Origin: CAZUDO01 sp964618895
GTDB lineage: Bacteria > Desulfobacterota > Binatia > DP-6
Assembly (NCBI GenBank): GCA_964618895.1
Contig: CAZUDO010000103.1
Location: 72,031 to 136,030 of the forward strand
DNA length: 64,000 nt
Reading direction: 5' to 3'
Part shown: one piece after another, positions 58,140 to 64,000 of the stretch
Layout: the number at the start of each line of letters is the position of its first letter
How positions within the stretch are numbered: the stretch's first letter is position 1
Made by a program: the position numbers and the translations under genes
Notes under the pieces: generated by a model
What the model was told of the DNA's origin: nothing
The model's database searches: none
What the model saw: the letters and a program-made list of their open reading frames with translations, nothing else

Positions 58140-59057
58140 ATGGAGAGGGTCGTGCGCGGGTTGTTCATGCACCTCGGCAGCATGGTGGCGGTGATCGTGT
58201 ACCTGGGGACGGCGGGCGGGGGCGGGTTTGCGCTTCCGGCGGTGCAGCACGGGCTCCGCGTCGCGCTGGTGGTGCACGTGGTCTACATGGCGGTCGCGAC
58301 CGCCGTCGGCGAGCGTAAGCAGTTCGACTGGGGAATGCTGGCGATGTTCGGGCTCGGGGCCCTCGGCGCGTGGCTCGCCCCGGACGTCGTGCTACCGCTC
58401 TTCCAGCGCTACTTTGGTGTGATCCTGTTCGCGGCCCTGGCGCTCACGGCCCTGATTCCGCTTCTCCTGGGGCGCGAGACCTTTACCTACTACTACGCGC
58501 GCCGGCAGGGGCCGGCCTGGCAGGAGAAACTGCCCGAGTTCCCGGCCCTGAACCGTTTCATGACCGGCTACTGGGCACTCCTGTTCGTGATCGCGGGCGG
58601 GCTGGTGGCCTGGGCGCCGCTCGACTGGCGCTTCACTCTGCTCTACCCGAACCTGGTGATCTTCGGCCTCGGCATGACGGCTCCCCTCTGGCTGCTGCCG
58701 CTCTACTTCAAGTGGAAGCCGCCGGCGCTCCCCACCTCGATCGAGCCGGTGCTGCTCGGCATGCCGCTGGCGTTCGACCGCAAGGCGGCACAGACGGCAC
58801 GCGCGAGCTTCCAGTTCCACGTGAGCGGCGCGGAGGCGGGCGACTACGTGATCCGGGTCGCCGACGGGCGCTGCGAGAGCTTCGCCGGCCGCACGCCGGC
58901 GCCCGATGTGACCGTCCATACGCCCGACGCCGTCTGGCTGCGCATCGTGCGCGGGGAACTCGACGGAATACACGCGCTGCAGGAGGGGCTGTATCGGGCC
59001 GACGGCGACCTGCTGCTGCTGGCGCGCTTGAGCGAGTGGTTCCCGGTGCGGCGGTAG
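58140..59057 (+). CDS. Membrane protein fused to an SCP2 sterol-carrier domain
   Basis: The product is 305 residues. Residues 1-200 contain about six hydrophobic helices (GSMVAVIVYLGTAGGGGFAL; RVALVVHVVYMAVATAVG; YFGVILFAALALTALIPLLL). The last 105 residues form an SCP2-type lipid-binding domain: SFQFHVSGAEAGDYVIRVAD, DVTVHTPDAVWLRIVRGELD and ALQEGLYRADGDLLLLARLS. This would hold a lipid at the membrane face, perhaps passing it to or from the amidohydrolase encoded four bases upstream. ATG 58140 follows that stop directly. Hairpin repeat copy 2 begins eight bases after its stop. Confidence 0.8.
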   Translation: MERVVRGLFMHLGSMVAVIVYLGTAGGGGFALPAVQHGLRVALVVHVVYMAVATAVGERKQFDWGMLAMFGLGALGAWLAPDVVLPLFQRYFGVILFAALALTALIPLLLGRETFTYYYARRQGPAWQEKLPEFPALNRFMTGYWALLFVIAGGLVAWAPLDWRFTLLYPNLVIFGLGMTAPLWLLPLYFKWKPPALPTSIEPVLLGMPLAFDRKAAQTARASFQFHVSGAEAGDYVIRVADGRCESFAGRTPAPDVTVHTPDAVWLRIVRGELDGIHALQEGLYRADGDLLLLARLSEWFPVRR

Positions 59058-59064
59058 GTTTTTC

Positions 59065-59211
59065 GGGCGGCGGTCCGCGGGAGCGGCGGAGCGCGGGTCG
59101 GCGGCTCCGCTTCGCTCGGCGCCGATCGACGCGGGCTGCTTTGCATGCGATGCGCGACGGCACCTCAAGGCGCTGCGCCCCCGACCCGCGCTCCGCCGCT
59201 CCCGCGACTCG
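59065..59211 (+). repeat. Long-hairpin repeat, copy 2
   Basis: The element is 147 bp with the same borders as copy 1 (GGGCGGCGGTC ... CCCGCGACTCG). It has a perfect 26-bp stem (59076-59101 with 59181-59206) around a 79-base loop with CTCCGCTTCGCTCG and CTCAAGGCGCT. Apart from the outer CGCGGG, the stem is unrelated in sequence to that of copy 1, yet fully paired. Confidence 0.85.
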
Positions 59212-59247
59212 CACCGTAACGGCCTCCACCCCCCGTCGGGGGCGTTC

Positions 59248-59943
59248 CTAGCGCTGGGCGCCGTAGAGGCGGGCGAGTGTCTCTGGCGGGACACCGATGC
59301 GGTAGAGCAGCGGCAGCAGGCGCATCGCGACGATCGATTTGATGGGATGGGCGACGAAGCGGCGGCCGGAGACCTGGACTTCGGCGGGGACGGTGATGAT
59401 GCGGCCGAGGCGGCGCAGGCGGCGGGACAGCTCGAGGTCTTCCATCAGGGGTTGATCGGGGAAGCCGCCTGCGCGCGCGAAGGCGGCGCGGCGGACGAAC
59501 ATGGCCTGGTCGCCGTACGGGTAGCGCGTCACGCGCGAGCGGATGTCGGCCAGCCGGAGGAGCGGCGCCCACCAGACGGCGGCGCCGTCGGCCACGGTGC
59601 GGATGCGGAACGCGCCGGCGACTGCGTCCGGCGTGGCCAGGGCGTGGTCGACCCAGTGGGCGGCATCCGGGGGCAGGGTCGCGTCGGCGTGCAGGAAGAG
59701 GAGCACGTCGCCGGTGGCGGCGCGGGCGCCGGCGTTCAGCTGCGTCCCGCGGCCGCGGGGCGCGGTGACCAGGCGCGCGTGGGGGTATCTCGCCACGACG
59801 GCGACGGTGCGGTCGCGGCTGCCTCCGTCGACGACCACGACCTCGTCGATGCCGGCCAGCTCGCGCAGTTCCTCCAGGCGCTTTCCGATGTGCCGCTCCT
59901 CGTCGAGCGCGGGGATGACGACCGAGAGCCTGGCCGGCGTCAC
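59248..59943 (-). CDS. Family 2 glycosyltransferase (TIGR04283 type)
   Basis: The 231-residue GT-A fold has LSVVIPALDEERHIGKRLEE, DEVVVVDGGSRDRTVAVVAR, PRGRGTQLNAGARAATGDVL, LFLHADATLPPDA and YPYGDQAMFVRRAAFARAGG. This matches the TIGR04283 group (linked by others to arsenosugar synthesis) more than general GT2 enzymes. No arsenic genes are near. Soluble, with no TM segment. The start ATG 59943 follows a short Cys-rich gene by 34 bases on the same strand. Confidence 0.9.
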   Translation of the reverse strand: MTPARLSVVIPALDEERHIGKRLEELRELAGIDEVVVVDGGSRDRTVAVVARYPHARLVTAPRGRGTQLNAGARAATGDVLLFLHADATLPPDAAHWVDHALATPDAVAGAFRIRTVADGAAVWWAPLLRLADIRSRVTRYPYGDQAMFVRRAAFARAGGFPDQPLMEDLELSRRLRRLGRIITVPAEVQVSGRRFVAHPIKSIVAMRLLPLLYRIGVPPETLARLYGAQR

Positions 59944-59977
59944 GACAGCGCCCGGGCTGACGCTAGCTCGCCGCCAT

Positions 59978-60142
59978 TCACGCCGCCGGCAGACTGTAGA
60001 CCCGGATCTCCAGGATCTCCTGGCAGTCGTCGCAGGGTACGTCCTTGATGACCGGAAACGACGTGTAGTAGGCCGCGATGCGCTTCATCCACCGCTCACG
60101 CGTGCGCGCGCAACAGGGTTTGCCGGCGGGCTGGTCACTCAT
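59978..60142 (-). CDS. 54-residue Cys-rich protein
   Basis: The short gene reads MSDQPAGKPCCARTRERWMK, then RIAAYYTSFPVIKDVPCDDC and a hydrophobic-polar end (QEILEIRVYSLPAA). CC at 10-11 and CDDC at 37-40 would bind one zinc. ATG 60142 has AAGG about nine bases upstream. It lies upstream of the TIGR04283 glycosyltransferase on the same strand. No family recognised, but the CxxC pairing and clean boundaries make it likely real. Confidence 0.6.
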   Translation of the reverse strand: MSDQPAGKPCCARTRERWMKRIAAYYTSFPVIKDVPCDDCQEILEIRVYSLPAA

Positions 60143-60227
60143 CGGCACGGCCTTGTAGCCGAACCCCGCCCGGTCGCCAAGCGGTTGACCCGTCCCCCGG
60201 GTCCCGGCTACCAGCGCGCCGGTGCTC

Positions 60228-60605
60228 TCAGGTCTTCTTCGGCCGGACGACGCTGCCCGAACGCGTGCGCATCACCTCGGCCGCCTCCTGCGCCTCGCCC
60301 ACCGCCCCGCGCCCGAGCGCCTGCCGGAAGCGCTCCGCCATGGCGCGCATCATGGCGCCCTCGGCCGGATCGCCGGCACCGGCGAGCGCCGCCAGAAGAT
60401 CCATGGCCTGGGCGATGCGCCCCATCGCCACCGGCACGTCGCCGCGCTCGCGCGCCGCCAGCCCTTCCTGCAGGAGCCGCTGCACCTCGTCCACCCCGGG
60501 CGCGGCGGCTGTGCCCAGCACCAGCTTGAGCTCCCCGAGACGCGAGAACAGCGCCTCGAGCACTTCGGGGAAGTCGATCAGATGCGAGTGGCCGCCGTCA
60601 CTCAT
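60228..60605 (-). CDS. Small helical protein, unknown function
   Basis: The product is 125 residues, soluble and all-helical (HSHLIDFPEVLEALFSRLGE; DEVQRLLQEGLAARERGDVP; AMGRIAQAMDLLAALAGAG), with a basic C-terminus. It has no cysteine and no signal peptide. The helix pairs resemble a small TPR-like or four-helix bundle. It diverges from the YciI-like gene with 50 bases between. No family recognised. Confidence 0.65.
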   Translation of the reverse strand: MSDGGHSHLIDFPEVLEALFSRLGELKLVLGTAAAPGVDEVQRLLQEGLAARERGDVPVAMGRIAQAMDLLAALAGAGDPAEGAMMRAMAERFRQALGRGAVGEAQEAAEVMRTRSGSVVRPKKT

Positions 60606-60655
60606 TACGCACGAAGATACTGGCGCCCCCGGACGGGCACAAGGAGGTTCCCCCG

Positions 60656-60925
60656 ATGCTGTACGTGATCATCGGCCACGACGCCCCCGACGCGCGCGAC
60701 AAGCGCCCGGCCGTCCGGCCGGCGCACCTGGCCCACCTGGAGCCGCTCGCCCGCGCCGGGCGGGTGAAGCTGGCCGGGCCGTTCCTCGACAAGACCGGGA
60801 GCTTGATCGTCGTGGAGGCGGCGTCGCTGGCCGAGGTGTGGGACCTGGTGGGACGGGATCCGTACGTCACCGAGGGCATCTTCAACCGGGTCGAGGTGAA
60901 GCCCTTCCAGCAGGTGTTCCCGTAG
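60656..60925 (+). CDS. YciI-like protein
   Basis: The 89-residue ferredoxin-like (Dabb-type) barrel has the pattern of the YCII family: LYVIIGHDAPDARDKRPAVR, HLAHLEPLARAGRVKLAGPF and SLAEVWDLVGRDPYVTEGIF ending VEVKPFQQVF. The conserved His-Asp pair of YciI (HxxH near 30 and Asp in DPY) is present. The enzymatic role in this family is unproven; dehalogenation or isomerisation has been suggested. ATG 60656 has AAGGAGG nine bases upstream. Confidence 0.9.
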   Translation: MLYVIIGHDAPDARDKRPAVRPAHLAHLEPLARAGRVKLAGPFLDKTGSLIVVEAASLAEVWDLVGRDPYVTEGIFNRVEVKPFQQVFP

Positions 60926-60934
60926 GTGTGCGCC

Positions 60935-61840
60935 TCAAGAGTCGATGCGCCATATCTGCGACAGTCTCTCGGTCCACGTCGCGTCGCACCGCCGGACGAA
61001 GAGCGGCGACCCGCCCGACACGGGGTAGAGACTCCTCCGTGTGAGACACTGGTTTCCGTCGCTGCGCAGCTGGCCGACCACGCTGAACTGCTGGGTGCGC
61101 CAGCTGGAGCAGGTCCCGATCTTGAGCTCGCCATACACGCTCGAGGTCTGCTGGGAGGGATAGTAGTAGGACGCGGTCAGGCACTTGTACCCGAGCCCCG
61201 AGATTTGCCCCAGCACGTTCCACTTCTGGTTCTCCCCCCCGTGACACTGGTGCGCGACGACCGAGGTGCCGTCCGCCGGGTTGGCCAACCACACGTCGAG
61301 GCAGCGCCCGTCGGCAAGCCGGAGGTCCCTTCCGATAGTGTCGCTCCCGTTGGGAAGCCGGAAGTCTCCGGGCCTCGTGTAGGTGATGGCCGCCTGCTGG
61401 GGGCCGCACGGGCCGAACTGGACCTTGGCCCCGTTCCCGGCCGAGGGCGTGAGGAGACAAAGGTTGGTGTTCCGGAGCTGGAAGGAAGCGTCCTTGATCG
61501 CCCAGCTCTGGTTCGACCCGCCCCAACCGTGGAACCCCCAGACGGGCGACCAATCGTAGGGAGCCGACATGTCCATGAGGACGTGACGGTAGTTCGACCA
61601 GTAGCCGTCGTGCGCAAGGAACCTGAGCCCCGCGTTGCCTACTTGCGGGAACCATCGCTGCGCCGCCGTCCCGTTACAGGGATAGATCTGGATCGGGTTG
61701 CGGTCAACGAAGTTGCCGCCTTGAAGGTCGACGCAGTGACTTCCGCTTGGTGTGCGGATTGTTTGACCCTCGGCCGGGGGTACGAGCGGACTCCCGAGCG
61801 CCGAGAGCACCATCGCCGCCATCATCGTCCTTCTGAACAT
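60935..61840 (-). CDS. Secreted ricin-type beta-trefoil lectin
   Basis: The product is 301 residues. A signal peptide (FRRTMMAAMVLSALGSPLVP, cleavage near AEGQ) precedes two trefoil-like lectin halves marked by four QxW repeats: AQRWFP, NQSWAI, NQKWNV and SQIWRI. CVDLQGGN, CLDVWLANPADG and CLTASYYYPSQQ are the alpha/gamma sugar-binding segments. It should bind galactose- or xylan-type glycans outside the cell; no catalytic domain is attached. ATG 61840 has AAGGAGATGGG upstream. Stop codons of this gene and YciI lie nine bases apart. Confidence 0.9.
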   Translation of the reverse strand: MFRRTMMAAMVLSALGSPLVPPAEGQTIRTPSGSHCVDLQGGNFVDRNPIQIYPCNGTAAQRWFPQVGNAGLRFLAHDGYWSNYRHVLMDMSAPYDWSPVWGFHGWGGSNQSWAIKDASFQLRNTNLCLLTPSAGNGAKVQFGPCGPQQAAITYTRPGDFRLPNGSDTIGRDLRLADGRCLDVWLANPADGTSVVAHQCHGGENQKWNVLGQISGLGYKCLTASYYYPSQQTSSVYGELKIGTCSSWRTQQFSVVGQLRSDGNQCLTRRSLYPVSGGSPLFVRRCDATWTERLSQIWRIDS

Positions 61841-62074
61841 CGGCCCATCTCCTTCTTGTTCTCTGGCGGCCGCTCCATTGCGCCGCGCTCGGACGGGCAG
61901 CGGAGCAACGACCATGCCACCACCGCTTCGACCTCAGCGCCGCGCAAGATGACGGTGCGGCGGCGGTGGCGGCGCGCGGTGGTGCTGCCTTTGGTTGGCA
62001 GCCGAGCCCGGGGCCGGCAACGCAGGTGCAAACACCCGCGAGCACCTGGCTCGCCGGGTCGCCACACATCGGGG

Positions 62075-62220
62075 CTACAGTGCGACGCTTCGGGGGGCGC
62101 AAAACGCGAGGGCAGAGGACCACCCGGCGCCCGCGGCCATGAAGGTCCGCGGCCGCGGCACCAACGGCATGAACCGGGCCAGGAACTCCGTCGACGTAAA
62201 CACCAGGTGCGGAGCGTAGG
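62075..62220 (-). pseudogene. IS91-like transposase remnant
   Basis: On the minus strand a frame reads PHLVFTSTEFLARFMPLVPR followed by PRTF. This fits the conserved block of IS91-family (Y2) transposases (THxVFxPLEFLxRLxxLVPxPR). After it the frame shifts: the expected YHGVLAP-like segment may survive as RVLRPPKRRTVAP in another frame (about 62060-62110). No catalytic tyrosine region or ends (ori/ter-IS) remain. The 475-bp gap 61841-62315 holds nothing else that I can support. Confidence 0.45.
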
Positions 62221-62315
62221 TCCGAGTCACGGTGCACTCGTCGGGGTTCGTGAACTTGCCGTCGTTGCAGCTCTCGTCGTCGAGCGTGCCGTCCCCGCCG
62301 AGGGACATGGACCTG

Positions 62316-63008
62316 TCATTGCCATGGTTCGGCCACCGACGGGGAGCCCTCGGCGAAACTCCCCCCGTCCTTCGCATGACGGCGGCGCGACACGAGCATC
62401 GCCTCGCCCGCACCCGCACGCCAGAGATGCTCTGCCTGCTGTGCTGCCTCGCGGACGCGGGGATCGGGATCCGCCTGTAGCTGAGCGAAGAGTCGCTCGC
62501 CACGAAGGTCAGCGAGCGGGAGGTCGACGAGACTTCCTGCCGCGGCCACGCGCACAGCCGGGTCGGGGTCGACGACTGCAGCTTCGGTGCCAGCAGGCAG
62601 GGCAGACGTTTCGGCTGCCAAAGCGGGTTTCCAGATCGGGGATGCATCAAAGCCGAGCACGAACATGCGCCGCAGCGGACATCTCTCGTCGGTGCTCGCA
62701 AGACCGAGGATGTAATTGCCCGACGGCACGAACCGGTTGATGGCGTCGGGCAGCGGAAGGTCGGCGAACTCTGCCGAGACGCGAACGTCCTCTCGATCGC
62801 TCCCCCACTTGAGGTGTGCCTCGCACAGCCGACCGACCTCGACCAGGACCTGGTGCAGTGAGGCATCGACGACGCGGGCGCTGAGCCGTCCCCCATTGAG
62901 CCAGACGCCATCTCTCGCCCCATTGGGATCGCTGACGCCAGCGGCGGGTACCGCGCGCACCCCAACGATGACCGTCGTGACCAGTACGATTCGGAACACG
63001 TTCGACAT
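62316..63008 (-). CDS. Exported protein with STN-like and HEAT-like parts
   Basis: The product is about 230 residues. A signal peptide (SNVFRIVLVTTVIVGVRAVP) precedes an STN-type domain (LSARVVDASLHQVLVEVGRL ... VRVSAEFADLPLPDAINRFV), normally found at the N-terminus of secretins and TonB receptors. HEAT-like repeats follow (DPDPAVRVAAAGSLVDLPLA; DPDPRVREAAQQAEHL). Free-standing STN-HEAT proteins are uncommon. ATG 63008 or a TTG at 63026 starts it; no clear ribosome site. It lies in a region with several gene remnants, so completeness is uncertain. Confidence 0.6.
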   Translation of the reverse strand: MSNVFRIVLVTTVIVGVRAVPAAGVSDPNGARDGVWLNGGRLSARVVDASLHQVLVEVGRLCEAHLKWGSDREDVRVSAEFADLPLPDAINRFVPSGNYILGLASTDERCPLRRMFVLGFDASPIWKPALAAETSALPAGTEAAVVDPDPAVRVAAAGSLVDLPLADLRGERLFAQLQADPDPRVREAAQQAEHLWRAGAGEAMLVSRRRHAKDGGSFAEGSPSVAEPWQ

Positions 63009-63324
63009 GACGATTCGAAGGAGCAAGTCACATGCCGCTGGGCACGAACGCGGCGGGCCTCTTGGTTTGGCCCGTCATTGGGCACGCCGCGAAGGAGCAA
63101 GCGCGATGCCACAGAAGCGCGCGGAGGAGGTTCAGTGGTAGGGAGCCGTCGCGTCACATGCTGGCACAGGGCTGCTAGCAAGCACGGCGTGGATCGTTCT
63201 GTGGTGCTAACTCACGTTAGCGGACGAGCGCCCCCAGTGCTCGGTGAGTCGCTCCGCTCAGCCGCCCGTGCCCAGCCTCCCCGCTGGCACGACCCGCGGA
63301 ACTCCCCATTGCTCCAAGATTGCA

Positions 63325-63531
63325 TCATTCCGCCGGCCGTCGTGCTGGCATCGAGGCTGCCGCGCATGGCGTGGTGGCGACGGTCGACGGCGTGACCATC
63401 AGTTCGAGGAGCGTGAAGCCGTGGAGGGATCCGTACCGCCGGCACGGTCGGGCGGCGCCATCCACGTGGCCGCGGTTCGCGGTGCGTCGTCGCCAGTGCC
63501 TCATGCCCGGAAGAGCGAGCCCGCGTGCCAC
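63325..63531 (-). pseudogene. Type IV prepilin-like remnant
   Basis: The minus-strand frame contains YGSLHGFTLLELMV (motif at 63396-63425), a textbook prepilin cleavage and methylation site (G|FTLLELMV). The hydrophobic helix that must follow is replaced by PSTVATTPCAAASMPARRP and the frame soon ends. It is probably a pilin (FimT/GspH-like) broken by frameshift or recombination. The rest of 63179-63800 shows no supported gene. Confidence 0.5.
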
Positions 63532-63800
63532 GGTGGAGGTTGCATGGTTGAAGCGCGCTGCATGATCCCGACTGCCGAGGAGCGCGCCGCGCGTGCTCCT
63601 GCTGGCGGCGGCGCCCGAGCAGACCCGGGCGGATATCCCCTACGAGGCCCGTGCGCTGGCGCCCCGGACCTGGAGCGGCGCGGGCGCCTGGCGGCCGCCC
63701 TCGGCGATGCCCCGGCCTGGGGCATGCCGAGCGCCTCGGACGGGAACATGCCACGACCCGTCGGCTTGCCGGTCCCTGGTGCGGCGAGTAGCCTGACGGG

Positions 63801-64000
63801 GTGTCTGGACGTTCCGTGTCGCCCGTCACCATTGCCGCGCTCGACGAAGCGCGGATGCTCGTGCGACGGGAGCTCGGCGACCTTCCCGTGCACGTGTATC
63901 TCTTTGGCTCACGCGCCGACGGCACCGCGCGGTCGGCCTCTGATCTCGACATCGGCGTGCTTCCGCTCGCGCCGATTCCCGCCGACACGTTGGCGCGGCT
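63801..64000 (+). CDS. Minimal nucleotidyltransferase (MNT domain), 3' end outside the window
   Basis: GTG 63801 opens a frame that runs off the window. At residues 31-51 it reads VYLFGSRADGTARSASDLDI, the GSxADGxxxxxSDLDIxV signature of MNT/Pol-beta-like minimal nucleotidyltransferases. In HEPN-MNT (MntA) pairs this protein AMPylates and silences a HEPN RNase toxin; the partner would lie beyond the edge. No good ribosome site is seen. The upstream segment is poor in coding signal, consistent with a genomic-island edge. Confidence 0.75.
   Translation, partial: MSGRSVSPVTIAALDEARMLVRRELGDLPVHVYLFGSRADGTARSASDLDIGVLPLAPIPADTLAR

Noticed and set aside
1..64000. tRNA, rRNA, CRISPR arrays, prophage or intact insertion sequences
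   Set aside because: I looked for their signatures (GGTTCGA-type arms, rRNA cores, regular direct repeats, DDE or Y2 transposases with ends) and found only the short IS91-like remnant.

Overview
The window is a dense, G+C-rich (roughly 70% by eye) stretch of a Gram-negative chromosome. Gram-negative features are a PBP1A, lipoproteins, a Tat export pair, secreted c-type-haem and beta-propeller proteins, and an STN-domain protein. Several habits point to an uncultured deltaproteobacterium-like lineage such as Candidatus Binatota or Myxococcota. These are extracellular proteins with Thr-only linkers ending in LP, Cys-rich CGDG...ECDG repeats, small Lys/Cys-rich secreted proteins, F420/flavin pyridoxamine-oxidase-like proteins, SDR/crotonase/SCP2 lipid genes and a TfdB-type aromatic hydroxylase. 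That assignment is inference; no rRNA, tRNA, CRISPR array, prophage or intact insertion sequence is visible.

Layout. 1-6.1 kb: secreted Lys/Cys-rich peptide, D,D-carboxypeptidase, small EF-hand protein, ThDP enzyme, exported nucleosidase-like protein. 6.1-11.2 kb: crotonase-THUMP operon and two large secreted proteins (beta-propeller; PKD). 11.3-17.6 kb: overlapping pair of tiny Xre regulators, double-GNAT protein, SBP56-like lipoprotein, MFS transporter, and a FAD hydroxylase with a 4-TM protein and the stump of a FAH-type hydrolase. 17.8-24.1 kb: ptsP, sugar aminotransferase, zinc ribbon, PBP1A. 24.1-30.1 kb: a decayed DUF4143 ATPase between inverted copies of a hairpin repeat, HDAC-like deacetylase, TatA/TatC, RNase Z-like protein and small genes. 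30.2-32.6 kb: two tiny membrane proteins and tandem SDR paralogues. 32.9-45.7 kb: a 1314-residue di-haem peroxidase with unusual inserts, an exported nitrilase, membrane and glycosyltransferase genes, then a DUF1800-DUF1501-cytochrome-like operon. 45.9-49.3 kb: thioredoxin, VapBC, RlmD-like methyltransferase, SDR. At about 49,920 two divergent genes are both cut off at one point, a likely rearrangement (or assembly) junction. 52.2-55.7 kb: a two-gene TPR-SNF2 helicase / zinc-ribbon operon. 55.8-64 kb: MFS exporter, amidohydrolase, membrane-SCP2 fusion, glycosyltransferase, small proteins, ricin-type lectin, then a decayed zone (IS91 and pilin remnants) and the start of a minimal nucleotidyltransferase.

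How the genes work together. Envelope functions dominate: cell-wall synthesis and trimming (PBP1A, D,D-carboxypeptidase), export (TatA/C with a twin-arginine DUF1501 substrate in the same window) and a set of large secreted proteins. A second theme is acyl/aromatic metabolism (crotonase, paired SDRs, TfdB-like hydroxylase, FAH remnant, amidohydrolase, SCP2). Gene pairs are often coupled by ATGA/GTGA overlaps, and two convergent pairs share a CTAG stop. Starts fall into two classes: genes led by a clear Shine-Dalgarno sequence, and genes whose start codon lies only 6-10 bases after a -10-like box (apparently leaderless). Two families of hairpin repeats sit just after stop codons, and their arms differ between copies in a base-pair-preserving way.
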